Shown here piece after piece: positions 1-7,532 of a DNA stretch of 64,000 bases. The notes beneath the pieces were generated by a model. The model searched no databases. It saw only the letters and a program-made list of their open reading frames with translations, and had not been told where the DNA came from. The DNA comes from VAZQ01 sp050179645. Lineage in GTDB: Bacteria > Pseudomonadota > Alphaproteobacteria > Rhizobiales > Xanthobacteraceae. The position numbers and the translations under genes are program-made. The stretch spans positions 1 to 64,000 of the forward strand of contig JBFXEX010000010.1 of assembly GCA_050179645.1 (NCBI GenBank), in the 5' to 3' direction. Within the stretch, counting starts at the first letter, position 1; every line of letters begins with the position of its first letter.

Positions 1-91
1 CGCCGCTAAGCTGTTCGGGCTCGAAGTGCCGCCTGAGAAATCGGGCATGAAGGCGCCGGCTCAGCAGCCGGTTGCAGTGCCGGCGGAATGA
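1..91 (+). CDS. Amidohydrolase family protein, C-terminal end (partial)
   Basis: Only the last 29 codons are in the window, read in the frame that ends with TGA at 89-91. The visible peptide begins AAKLFGLEVPPEK and then becomes Pro/Ala-rich. The N(A)A-K-L-F-G-L pattern is how amidohydrolase-2 family (ACMSD-like) enzymes usually end, where the last helix is followed by a short tail. The family hydrolyses or decarboxylates ring compounds with a metal centre, but none of the metal ligands is visible here. The following genes on the same strand (small Rieske protein, binding-fold protein, GMC oxidoreductase) fit a catabolic operon. Assignment rests on one short motif and context. Confidence 0.45.
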   Translation, partial: AAKLFGLEVPPEKSGMKAPAQQPVAVPAE

Positions 92-113
92 GGCCTGAGT
101 TGGTGAGCGGGAC

Positions 114-416
114 GTGAGTTCGTCGGCAACCATCAACGGCGACACATCGGGCGCGGCATTCTGCGCGGCGGCCGATGAGGCGTTGCGCAACGGCACGCCG
201 GATGCGATTCCGGACGAGAACCTGCAGCGCATCCTGTCGGCCGCAATCCGGCTCTACGCCGCCAAATCGGAATATCGCGCCGGCGAATTGCCGATGTTCG
301 GCGACCAGCCGGTGAATGCGACCGAGGCGGTGACGGCGATCTGCGCCATGATGCGCGCCGCCGACCTTAACTTCTTCGATCTGCAGATGTGGTATCGCCG
401 CGTGCAGGACGAATGA
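114..416 (+). CDS. Hypothetical 100-aa protein, probable partner of the Rieske protein
   Basis: GTG start 22 bases after the preceding stop; 100 residues, no signal peptide or membrane segment. I do not recognise a named domain. The sequence is mostly helical in character, with a central stretch (DENLQRILSAAIRLYAAK) followed by GELPMFGDQPVNATEAV and a C-terminal helix ending in MWYRRVQDE. It is mildly acidic and soluble. It lies between an amidohydrolase end and a small Rieske protein 43 bases downstream, all on one strand, so it is likely co-transcribed. It could be a small accessory or subunit protein of the catabolic enzyme encoded around it; that role is inference from position only. Confidence 0.7.
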   Translation: MSSSATINGDTSGAAFCAAADEALRNGTPDAIPDENLQRILSAAIRLYAAKSEYRAGELPMFGDQPVNATEAVTAICAMMRAADLNFFDLQMWYRRVQDE

Positions 417-459
417 CCGGCAACGGTCCAAGAAGCGCGAACGCGAATGGGGTGAAGCG

Positions 460-834
460 ATGAGTGAAATCATGGTGGGCGAATTCAGCGAGTTCGCCGA
501 TGGCAACTATCGCGTGTTGAAGGTCGACAGCTTCGAGTTCGGCATATTCCGCCAGGGCGATCGCCTGATCGCCTACGAGAACTATTGTCCGCACGACGGC
601 GGGCCGGTCTGTCAGGGCAAGGTGATCCCGCGGGTGGAGGAAGAACTTGCGCCGGATCAGACCAGCCGCGGGCTGCGCTTCTCGACGAAGCAGAACATCG
701 TGTGTCCATGGCATGGCTGGGAGTTCGACATCGAGTCGGGACGGCATTGCGGCGATCCGAAATACCGCCTGCGGCCGGTCGACGTGCGGGTGGAGGACAG
801 CCGGGTCTACGTGAAGCTGCCGGGCGCCAACTGA
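460..834 (+). CDS. Small Rieske [2Fe-2S] ferredoxin-like protein
   Basis: A 124-residue protein that is almost entirely one Rieske domain. The cluster ligands are visible as C43-P-H45 and C82-P-W-H85, followed by GWEFDIESG, the usual continuation of the second cluster loop. The spacing between the two ligand pairs is 36 residues, about twice the 17 or so of ring-hydroxylating oxygenase Rieske domains, because of an extra charged segment (about residues 57-75). There is no signal peptide, so it should carry electrons in the cytosol as a ferredoxin-type partner of an oxygenase or similar enzyme. ATG start with a G-rich stretch (GGGGTG) 8 bases upstream. No oxygenase large subunit is visible in the window. 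Confidence 0.88.
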   Translation: MSEIMVGEFSEFADGNYRVLKVDSFEFGIFRQGDRLIAYENYCPHDGGPVCQGKVIPRVEEELAPDQTSRGLRFSTKQNIVCPWHGWEFDIESGRHCGDPKYRLRPVDVRVEDSRVYVKLPGAN

Positions 835-868
835 TCTCGACACCTCGATTGCAGGGTCGAGCCGCAGC

Positions 869-900
869 CTGCCCTCCCCACGGCTCACGGGGGAGGGAGC
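869..900. repeat. C-rich inverted repeat between Rieske and binding-protein genes
   Basis: CCCTCCCC at 872-879 and GGGGAGGG at 890-897 can pair around a 10-base loop. It lies in the 95-base gap between the Rieske gene and the next coding sequence. The same arms occur in the double hairpin at 21127-21230, so it is probably a member of a dispersed REP-like family; it could also act as a weak intra-operon stabiliser or terminator. Confidence 0.55.
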
Positions 901-929
901 GGAGAAAGCCCGTCTAACCGCACAGATCT

Positions 930-1928
930 ATGACCGCACCGAGTCTCGACCTCAGCATCGCGCTGTCCGACAACGAACGCACGCGGCCGCTGCTCGAAGG
1001 CCGCGTCGTTCCGCAAGGGATCCGGCTCGTCCCCACCATGATCCATCCCTCCGAGATGTTCTGGCGGCAGCTGCGCTTCGCCGAGTTCGACGTTTCGGAG
1101 ATGTCGATGTCGTCGCTGATCATCTCGACCGCGCGGGGCGACACCCGCTGGGTGGCGATCCCGGTGTTCACCATGCGCCGGTTCTTCCACACCAGCATCA
1201 TCGTGCGCACCGACTCCGGCATCACGGAGCCGGCGCAACTGCGCGGCAGGCGGATTGGCGTGCCGGAGTATCAGCAGACCTGGGCGATCTGGTCGCGCGG
1301 CGCACTGCAGCACGAGTTCGGCGTGCATCCGCGCGAGATCGATTGGTTCATGGAGCGCAATCCCGACAAGAGCCACGGCGGCGCCACTGGCTTCACGCCG
1401 CCGGAGGGCGTGCGGGTGAATCAGATCCCGCCGACCACCAACATGGGCGAGATGCTGCTGCGCGGCGAACTCGACGGCGCGATCCACTATCTGCCGGAGA
1501 AGAATCTCGTCGACCGCAGCACGGTCGACGTTTCGTCCGTAACTCGCCCGCTGTTTCCCGATCCCGCGGCCGAGGGCCGCCGATACTACGCCAAGACCGG
1601 GTTGTTTCCGATCAACCACACGGTCGTGATCCGCCGCTCGCTGCTGGAACAACATCCGTGGATCGCGCTCAATCTCTATTCGGCTTTTGTCGCCGCCAAG
1701 GCCGAGATCGCGCGTTGCGGCCAGTCCTACCTGCATTGGTACTTCGAGACCGGTTTACTCGACGGCGGCGTCCGCCGCACGCTTGCCGCCAACGATCCCC
1801 TCGCCTACGGCTTCAAAGCCGCCCAGCCGGTGCTGGAAACAGTGACGCAATACGTGCACGAACAGGGGCTGGCGCCGCGCCGGGTCGCGTTGTCCGAGCT
1901 GTTCGCGGCGAGCACGCTCGATATGTGA
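930..1928 (+). CDS. Periplasmic-binding-fold protein, 4,5-dihydroxyphthalate decarboxylase-like
   Basis: A 332-residue protein of the NMT1/THI5-like type II periplasmic-binding fold. Proteins annotated as 4,5-dihydroxyphthalate decarboxylase or as ABC substrate-binding share this pattern: an N-terminal LSIALSDNERTRPLLEG strand and helix, a hinge-like region around TDSGITEPAQLRGRRIGVPEY (residues about 92-112), and a second domain with helices rich in Trp and His. It has no signal peptide, which argues for a cytosolic enzyme rather than a transport receptor. It lies between the Rieske gene and a GMC oxidoreductase and is probably part of the same catabolic operon. The start follows no clear Shine-Dalgarno sequence. 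Fold call is strong; the reaction is inferred. Confidence 0.75.
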   Translation: MTAPSLDLSIALSDNERTRPLLEGRVVPQGIRLVPTMIHPSEMFWRQLRFAEFDVSEMSMSSLIISTARGDTRWVAIPVFTMRRFFHTSIIVRTDSGITEPAQLRGRRIGVPEYQQTWAIWSRGALQHEFGVHPREIDWFMERNPDKSHGGATGFTPPEGVRVNQIPPTTNMGEMLLRGELDGAIHYLPEKNLVDRSTVDVSSVTRPLFPDPAAEGRRYYAKTGLFPINHTVVIRRSLLEQHPWIALNLYSAFVAAKAEIARCGQSYLHWYFETGLLDGGVRRTLAANDPLAYGFKAAQPVLETVTQYVHEQGLAPRRVALSELFAASTLDM

Positions 1929-1997
1929 GCGCGTGGTGGCTTCGTTTGCCGCCGTGCGGCACACTTTGAAGCTGTGACGCGCAAGGAGGCTGGGAGC

Positions 1998-3626
1998 GTG
2001 AGTGCAAGCTACGACTACATCATCGTGGGCGCCGGCTCGGCCGGCTGCGTGCTCGCCAACCGCCTGAGCGAGGATAGCGCCGCGCGCGTCCTGCTGCTTG
2101 AGGCCGGCCCTCCCGATCGCAACCCGCTCATCCACATCCCGCTCGGCATGGGCAAGATGCACGAGTACGAGATGTTCAACTGGGGCTATCACACCGATCC
2201 CGAGCCCAACATGAACGGCCGCACCATCGAGGCAATGCGCGGCAAGGTGCTGGGCGGCTCGTCGTCGATCAACGTCATGGCCTATACCCGCGGCCACCGC
2301 GGCGATTACGACCGCTGGGCCCAGAAGGGCGCGCTCGGCTGGTCGTATGCGGACGTTCTGCCCTACTTCAAGCGGACCGAGACCTGGCAGAACGGCGCCG
2401 ATCCCTGGCGCGGCGGCGATGGCCCGGTTGGTACGGAGTTCGCCAAGACCGAGGACCCGGTCTACGACGCCTGGCTCGTCGCCGCCCGGCAGGCTGGCCT
2501 GCCGGTGACCGAGGATTACAACGGCAAGCAGCAGGAAGGCTTCGGTCGCGGCCAATACACCATCCGCAACGGCTACCGCTCGTCCGCCGCAACTGCCTAC
2601 CTGAAACCGGCGCGCGGCAGAGGCAACCTGACGGTCGAGACCGGCGCACACGCGACCCGCGTGCTGACCAAAGGCACGCGCGCCACCGGGGTCGAGTACG
2701 TCAGGGCGACTGGCGATGTGGTGCGAGCCGAGACCGACCGTGAGGTGATCCTGTCGGGCGGCGCGTTCAACACGCCGCCGCTCCTCATGCTGTCCGGGAT
2801 TGGGCCTGCGGGCCACCTGCGTCAAATGGGGATCGATCCCATCGTCGACCTGCCGGTCGGCAAGAACCTGCAGGACCATCTCGCCGTCATCATTTTCTTC
2901 GCCCGGCACGACGAGAGCATATTCCGACACGACATGCGCTTTGACCGCATGGCGATCAGCATGCTGCGCGCGTACTTCTTCGGCACCGGCCCCGGCACCC
3001 GGGTGCCGGGCGGCCTGCATGCCTTCATCAAGACGCGACCGGAACTGGCTGTCCCGGACATCGAGTTCATGTTCCGCGGCGCGCCGGCTTCACCGCATCT
3101 CTGGTTTCCGCTGATCCGGCCGGCCTATCCGGACGGTTATGGCATCCGCCCGACGCTGCTGCATCCCGACAGCCGCGGCGAGATGCTGCTGCGCTCGACC
3201 AATCCGAAGGACGCGCCGCGCATCGTCTACAATTTCTTCTCGGCGCCGAACGACCTCCCGAGGCTGCGCGAGGGCTTCAAGATCGCGCGCGACGTCGCCT
3301 ACCAGAAGGCGATGGAGCCGTTCCGCGGGGTCGAGACCTCACCGGGTGACCGTGTCAAGACCGACGCCGAGATCGACGCGTTCATCCGGCGGACCGCGAT
3401 CACCGCGCACCATCCTTGCGGCACCTGCGCGATGGGCATCGGGCCCGACTCGGTGACCGATCCCGAACTGCGCGTGCGCGGAATGGAGGGGCTGCGGGTG
3501 GTCGATGCGTCGGTAATGCCGGACCTGGTCTCCGCGCACATCAATGCCTGCGTTCTGATGATCGCCGAGAAGGCCTCCGACGTCATCCGCGGCAGGCCGG
3601 CGCTCTCACCTGAGCTGAATGCGTAA
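1998..3626 (+). CDS. GMC family FAD-dependent oxidoreductase (choline dehydrogenase-like)
   Basis: A 542-residue flavoprotein. The N-terminal dinucleotide-binding motif GAGSAG is at residues 11-16 inside YDYIIVGAGSAGCVLANRL, followed by the GMC signature around GKVLGGSSSINVM and, near the C-terminus, HHPCGTCAMG and VVDASVMPDLVSAHINA, which carry the substrate-side and FAD-contact residues of the family. Members oxidise alcohols such as choline, glucose or aromatic alcohols. The GTG at 1998 is chosen because AAGGAGG lies at 1983-1989, 8 bases upstream; an in-frame GTG at 1974 would add eight residues and lacks such a site. It closes the run of + strand catabolic genes; the substrate is unknown. 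Confidence 0.92.
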   Translation: MSASYDYIIVGAGSAGCVLANRLSEDSAARVLLLEAGPPDRNPLIHIPLGMGKMHEYEMFNWGYHTDPEPNMNGRTIEAMRGKVLGGSSSINVMAYTRGHRGDYDRWAQKGALGWSYADVLPYFKRTETWQNGADPWRGGDGPVGTEFAKTEDPVYDAWLVAARQAGLPVTEDYNGKQQEGFGRGQYTIRNGYRSSAATAYLKPARGRGNLTVETGAHATRVLTKGTRATGVEYVRATGDVVRAETDREVILSGGAFNTPPLLMLSGIGPAGHLRQMGIDPIVDLPVGKNLQDHLAVIIFFARHDESIFRHDMRFDRMAISMLRAYFFGTGPGTRVPGGLHAFIKTRPELAVPDIEFMFRGAPASPHLWFPLIRPAYPDGYGIRPTLLHPDSRGEMLLRSTNPKDAPRIVYNFFSAPNDLPRLREGFKIARDVAYQKAMEPFRGVETSPGDRVKTDAEIDAFIRRTAITAHHPCGTCAMGIGPDSVTDPELRVRGMEGLRVVDASVMPDLVSAHINACVLMIAEKASDVIRGRPALSPELNA

Positions 3627-3665
3627 AGCGGCGGCCGAACGCCGGGGCGCATCGCTCAGACGAAC

Positions 3666-3693
3666 AAAAAAAGCCCGGCGTTGCCGCCGGGCT
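3666..3693 (-). terminator. Rho-independent terminator of the proline-rich protein gene
   Basis: On the minus strand an 8-bp GC-rich stem (AGCCCGGC with GCCGGGCT, arms 3672-3679 and 3686-3693, 6-base loop) is followed by a run of T. It lies just downstream of the gene that ends at 3717. Being symmetrical it may also help stop transcription arriving from the GMC oxidoreductase. Confidence 0.85.
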
Positions 3694-3716
3694 TGTCAGT
3701 TCCCCATGCTCTCACG

Positions 3717-4490
3717 TTAGAATCCGGACATCGCGTTCTCGAGGCCCAGCAGATGGGCAAGCGACTTGAGTTCGCGCTTCTGTTCGTCGTTGAAGCTCAT
3801 GACCAGCGGAAAGCCCGCGGTGCGAAGTCCCTGCACGTCCATCTTGCTCGTGTCGATCGATGCCGTACGGGTGTCGCCCTTCGGACCCTTCTTGTATTCC
3901 ATTTTGCGCAATTGCGCCTCGACGGCCGGCCAGTAGCGCTCCTGGTCGGGCGTCAGATTGAGCCGACGCTTGATGCTGGCGATCTGCGTGCTGTTCAGCA
4001 CCGCGTTGGATTGCTTCTTTGGCGCCACCGCCGCGTGCTTTTCAGGCGTTGTGGCAGACGCAAGCGCCATCTTCGGCCGGGGGGTCGGAAGCGGCACGGG
4101 GGTTGCCATCGCCCAAGGCGGCAACTGAGTTTCCGGAACCTCTTCGGTCGCCTTTGCGACCACGGCCTCGGCAAGCGGCTTCGGACCGAACGAAATCGGC
4201 ACCGAGCCGACGGAGGCTACCGCATACCGTGCCGGCGGCGCGGCCGGCTCGACCGGCGCGGCTGCCGCCTCGGTGGTCTCGGCCTCCGCCTCACCGTCGT
4301 GCCATTGGTTGGGAAACCGGAACGACACCGCTTCGGCCGCCGATACCTTGATATTGGCGACGGCCTCTTGGGCCGAAATCCGATTGGCGTCAAACATGTA
4401 GCCGCCGATCAGACCGCCAAGTCCGCCGGCGCCGACCATGGCGCAGCATAACCACACACGTGCGCCGAACTGACCCGAAAATCCCCGCAT
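3717..4490 (-). CDS. Membrane-anchored proline/alanine-rich protein with LTPDQ segment
   Basis: A 257-residue protein. An N-terminal hydrophobic segment with GAGGLGGLIGGYMF (about residues 15-33) is either a signal-anchor or a signal peptide. Residues about 70-160 are low in complexity and rich in Ala, Pro and Glu. The C-terminal 90 residues form a helical domain with LNLTPDQERYWPAVEAQLRKM, which resembles the LTxxQ motif of Spy/CpxP-like periplasmic proteins, followed by SFNDEQKRELKSLAHLLGLE. It is probably an exported or periplasm-facing protein. A purine-rich AGGGGG sits unusually close to the ATG, so the true start may be slightly further in. No enzymatic motif is seen. Confidence 0.75.
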   Translation of the reverse strand: MRGFSGQFGARVWLCCAMVGAGGLGGLIGGYMFDANRISAQEAVANIKVSAAEAVSFRFPNQWHDGEAEAETTEAAAAPVEPAAPPARYAVASVGSVPISFGPKPLAEAVVAKATEEVPETQLPPWAMATPVPLPTPRPKMALASATTPEKHAAVAPKKQSNAVLNSTQIASIKRRLNLTPDQERYWPAVEAQLRKMEYKKGPKGDTRTASIDTSKMDVQGLRTAGFPLVMSFNDEQKRELKSLAHLLGLENAMSGF

Positions 4491-4645
4491 ACCCCCTCGC
4501 GCTTAGTCCCCACTATGCGCTGGACAGTGTCTTCTGAAACACAGCTAATTTATGACGCCGACCGCCTATTTCCTGCCATTTCAGGTGCCGCCGGAGAGGG
4601 CTAAGGTCCTATGCCGGACGCGGTTAAGCGATCCTGACAGCAAGA

Positions 4646-4667
4646 AGCCCGGCTCTTCGGCCGGGCT
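4646..4667 (-). terminator. Probable terminator of carD
   Basis: An 8-bp stem AGCCCGGC/GCCGGGCT with a 6-base loop (TCTTCG on the plus strand), 30 bases downstream of the carD stop on the minus strand and followed by TTCTTG rather than a full T run. The stem is identical to that of the terminator at 3666-3693. Confidence 0.7.
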
Positions 4668-4697
4668 CCGTAACCTTCCAGAACGAGGAACGGCGAA

Positions 4698-5288
4698 TTA
4701 GGCCGCCTCCTCCTCCACCGCAGCGTCTTCTTCGGGCTCGGCATCGCCATCGGCCGGCTTCGGACCGCGACGCGGTCCCTTGGCGAGAGCCGCCTCGATC
4801 TCTTTCACCGCCTCGGTCTCGGTGACGCGGTGCACGGCCGAAATCTCCCGCGACAGCCGGTCGAGCGCGGCCTCATAGAGCTGGCGCTCCGAATAGGACT
4901 GCTCAGGCTGGGTGTCGGACCGGAACAGGTCGCGTACCACCTCGGCGATGGCGACGATGTCGCCGGAGTTGATCTTGGCCTCGTACTCTTGAGCGCGACG
5001 CGACCACATCGTTCGCTTGATGCGGGCGCGGCCCTTGAGGGTCTCGAGCGCGCGCTTGACCACCGGCCCTTCGGACAGCTTGCGCATGCCGACGGAGACG
5101 ATCTTCGCGGTCGGCACCCGAAGCGTCATCTTGTCCTTGATGAAGTTGATGACGAACAGTTCGAGCTTCGCGCCGGCAACCTCCTGCTCCTCGATCGCGA
5201 TGATCTGGCCCACACCGTGCGCCGGATAGACGATGAACTCGCTGGTCTTGAAGCCCTGGCGCTGATGGGTTGCTTTCTTGACAGTCAT
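4698..5288 (-). CDS. carD: CarD family transcriptional regulator
   Basis: A 196-residue protein with the CarD/CdnL fold. The N-terminal RNA polymerase-interacting domain contains FIVYPAHGVGQI (residues about 18-29) and LRVPTAK. The helical DNA-binding part contains RRAQEYEAKINSGD and YSERQLYEAALDRLSREI. CarD binds the RNAP beta subunit and stabilises open complexes, mainly at rRNA and growth-related promoters. The ATG at 5288 is preferred because AGGAG lies 11 bases upstream and family members begin at this point. The frame stays open to an ATG at 5468, which would add 60 very basic residues without a good ribosome site. The C-terminal tail is acidic. It follows fdxA in the same direction, with its own promoter in the gap. 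Confidence 0.93.
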   Translation of the reverse strand: MTVKKATHQRQGFKTSEFIVYPAHGVGQIIAIEEQEVAGAKLELFVINFIKDKMTLRVPTAKIVSVGMRKLSEGPVVKRALETLKGRARIKRTMWSRRAQEYEAKINSGDIVAIAEVVRDLFRSDTQPEQSYSERQLYEAALDRLSREISAVHRVTETEAVKEIEAALAKGPRRGPKPADGDAEPEEDAAVEEEAA

Positions 5289-5520
5289 ACTAGGGGTTGC
5301 TCCTTCGTCCGGCCTGCGGGGGGTGGACGCTTTGGCTACGGGGGCCCCACGCCGCGTAGCGGCGCGCGAAGCCGGCGATGCCCTCCGGCGTGCGCCGGCG
5401 GAGGTCTTCTTGGAACGCCGGGTTACGGCGGAGCTCTTCTTGGGCCGATGGCGCGTTTTTCCTGCCACGGAACTTGCGTGGGTCTCACGTCCCTAGTTAA
5501 CGGTTCCTCGGAAGCACCCC

Positions 5521-5546
5521 GAAAAATAAGGCTCCCCACGGGGAGC
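5521..5546 (-). promoter_or_regulatory. Terminator-like hairpin in the carD leader
   Basis: GCTCCCC at 5531-5537 and GGGGAGC at 5540-5546 are perfect complements. On the minus strand they are followed by CTTATTTTTC, so the element looks like an intrinsic terminator. It lies 27-52 bases downstream of the likely carD transcription start and well before both possible carD start codons. It may be an attenuator, or the 3' end of a short leader RNA. Confidence 0.5.
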
Positions 5547-5579
5547 GCCTCGGGTGCGGTGACTTGCTCATTTTCAAAC

Positions 5580-5607
5580 TATATAGCACATTTTCAGCAG
5601 AAATCAA
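5580..5607 (-). promoter_or_regulatory. Putative sigma-70 promoter of carD
   Basis: On the minus strand, TTGATT (5607-5602) and TATATA (5585-5580) are separated by 16 bases, with the -10 embedded in CTATATAG, close to the rhizobial CTATAT consensus. The surrounding 5560-5660 stretch is the most AT-rich part of the region. The predicted start near 5573 gives a leader of about 285 bases before the ATG at 5288. Between 5289 and 5786 nothing else was seen except this promoter, the leader hairpin and the basic in-frame extension of carD. Confidence 0.55.
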
Positions 5608-5786
5608 AGCTTTACCGTGCCTGAAAAATCCATTTTCGCGCATTTCTGTATTACAATTTTGTCACCGCTGGTTAACGCGCATGTGCCGCACCGCAGGACC
5701 CGCACGCAGGGCGATCAAACAAACCGAACATGCGGATATAGGTAGAGTGCCCGTGCTCCGCGGCGCGGCGAGTCGCCGCCGAACGA

Positions 5787-6122
5787 TTAGTCGCCGGAAC
5801 CGGGCTCTGGCGAGAAGTACTGCTTCTTTCCGGGCTTGCCGTCCCACTCCTTGCTGTCGGCGGGCGGCTCCTTCTTCGCAGTGATATTCGGCCAGACCTT
5901 CGCGTATTCGGCGTTCAGCGTGAGCCAATCCTCGAGACCGCCTTCGGTATCGGGCTTGATCGCCTCGGCGGGACACTCCGGCTCGCACACGCCGCAATCG
6001 ATGCACTCGTCAGGATGGATGACCAGCATGTTTTCGCCCTCGTAGAAACAGTCCACGGGGCAGACCTCGACGCAGTCCATGTATTTGCACTTGATGCAAT
6101 TTTCGTTGACGACGTAGGTCAT
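5787..6122 (-). CDS. fdxA: Ferredoxin FdxA, seven-iron type
   Basis: A 111-residue ferredoxin. The first cluster region has cysteines at 9, 12, 17 and 21 (C-x2-C-x4-C-x3-CP), the pattern of a [3Fe-4S] site with one spare cysteine. The second has C40-x2-C43-x2-C46-x3-CP, a [4Fe-4S] site. This matches the Azotobacter FdI/FdxA group. It acts as a low-potential cytosolic electron carrier. The C-terminal 45 residues form the usual extension of this group. fdxA is commonly found in Hyphomicrobiales between an S4-domain protein gene and carD; here two extra genes separate it from the S4 gene. Confidence 0.95.
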   Translation of the reverse strand: MTYVVNENCIKCKYMDCVEVCPVDCFYEGENMLVIHPDECIDCGVCEPECPAEAIKPDTEGGLEDWLTLNAEYAKVWPNITAKKEPPADSKEWDGKPGKKQYFSPEPGSGD

Positions 6123-6392
6123 AGCAACTCCAGCTGAACACGCCGGTCAGTAGCGCAAGGTAAACCGGGGGGCAAGAGAGCGATAGCCACGGCGCGCGCC
6201 CTCTTGTCCGAAAAGCCTGCCACTTTTCGGGAGAGATTCGGAGCGCGACCCACGCCTACCTTGTCGGGACGGCCTTGCGCCCTGTTCCTGCTCTCGCAAA
6301 AGGGGCCGGAATCGCGAGCGGATCTATCCGGCTCGCCCCCGCGCACGTTCGTGGGGACCAAGGATTTGCTGCAAGACCGGTCCGTGGAGTTC

Positions 6393-7364
6393 CTAGTCGA
6401 TCTTCGCGCCGACCTGCTTGATCAGTGTTCCCCAGAGCTTGGAGTCGTCCGCCACCAGCTTGGCGAATTCCGCCGGTGTCTGGTCCACGCGCTCGAAGCT
6501 GTTCTTCTCGAAGAACTCCTTCGACTTCGGCAGGTCGAGCACCTTGCTCACGTCGGCGTGGATCTTCGCCACGAGTTCCGGCGGCATGTTGGCCGGACCG
6601 AACAGCGCAAACCACACCGAAGTTTGGAAGCCGGGCACGCCGGCCTCCGCGATGGTCGGCAGATCGGGCCGCGCCTGCGCGCGCTTCGCGCCCGCCGAGG
6701 CGAGGATGCGGACTCGCCCGGTCTTTTCGTGTGCGGCTATGCTGCTGAGATTGAGCAGCAGCATCGACACGTCGCCGGCGAGCAGCGCGTTCGCAGCGGG
6801 AGCCGCGCCGCGATACGGGATGTGAACGATGTCGGTGCCGGTACGCTGCTTGAAGTCCTCCATGCTGAGGTGCGCGTAGGTGCCCACGCCGTAGGAGCCG
6901 TAGTTCAGCGTGCCGGGCTTCGCTTTAGCGAGCGCGATCAGCTCCTGAGTCGAGTTCGCCGGCACGGCCGAGTTGACCACCAGCATCGGCGTGCCGCGGC
7001 ACAGCATCATGATCGGCGTGAACTCCTCCGGCTTGTAGGAGAGCTTGCTCGACAGGTGCGGGTTCGCGGTGATGGTGGCGTCGGACGTGACCAGCAGCGT
7101 CAGCCCGTCCGGCGCGGAGCGCGCCACCGCCTGCGCGCCGATAGCGCTATTGCCGCCGGGGCGGTTGTCCACGATGACCGGCTGGTTGATCATCTCGGTG
7201 AGGCGCTGCGATACGATGCGTGCCATCGTGTCGGTGACGCCGCCGGCCGAGGTCGGCACGATCAGCCGCACTTGGCCGCTTGGATAAGTCTGCGCCTTTG
7301 CGGGGGTGAGCGCCATCGCGACCAGTGCGGCGAGCGCCGCAAGTCCTGCCGTCCGTCCGAGCAT
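6393..7364 (-). CDS. Tripartite tricarboxylate transporter substrate-binding receptor (Bug/TctC family)
   Basis: A 323-residue periplasmic solute-binding protein. The signal peptide covers about residues 1-25 (ending TPAKAQ). The TctC family pattern follows: VRLIVPTSAGGVTDTMAR (first ligand loop), VDNRPGGNSAIGA, and further along HIPYRGAAPAANALLAGDV and LPTIAEAGVPGF. These proteins bind carboxylates and deliver them to the TctAB membrane proteins, which are absent from the window, as is typical of orphan Bug receptors. It lies with the downstream cupin gene between the conserved fdxA and S4 genes. About 270 bases without any recognisable element separate it from fdxA. Confidence 0.92.
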   Translation of the reverse strand: MLGRTAGLAALAALVAMALTPAKAQTYPSGQVRLIVPTSAGGVTDTMARIVSQRLTEMINQPVIVDNRPGGNSAIGAQAVARSAPDGLTLLVTSDATITANPHLSSKLSYKPEEFTPIMMLCRGTPMLVVNSAVPANSTQELIALAKAKPGTLNYGSYGVGTYAHLSMEDFKQRTGTDIVHIPYRGAAPAANALLAGDVSMLLLNLSSIAAHEKTGRVRILASAGAKRAQARPDLPTIAEAGVPGFQTSVWFALFGPANMPPELVAKIHADVSKVLDLPKSKEFFEKNSFERVDQTPAEFAKLVADDSKLWGTLIKQVGAKID

Positions 7365-7381
7365 CGTTTCCTCCGTCCCTC

Positions 7382-7532
7382 GTGTGGCGGGTCAGAAATC
7401 CGCTTATTGTTGCGGCGAGTCGGAAATGCGCATTTCTGAACCAAAGCTACACTAGATCAATAAGTTGCTAGTGTCCCGAAGTTCGCAAACGAGGGTGCCG
7501 CAGAATATGCGAACTTCGGAATCTGGACACTA
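7382..7532. repeat. Composite inverted repeat, copy 1 (B-linker-A)
   Basis: Module B runs from 7382 to 7452, with arms GTGTGGCGGGTCAGAAATCC and GCATTTCTGAACC...CTACAC. After a 16-base linker (TAGATCAATAAGTTGC), module A runs from 7470 to 7532, with arms CGAAGTTCGCA and TGCGAACTTCGG, and outer GTGTCC and GGACAC. The same order and linker recur at 52071-52234, and in reverse at 12033-12192. The outer end of module A (ACACTA) contains the TAG stop of the cupin gene on the minus strand. Confidence 0.85.

Noticed and set aside
5288..5468. 60-residue basic N-terminal extension of CarD
   Set aside because: The open frame exists, but a better ribosome site precedes the ATG at 5288 and CarD proteins usually start there.
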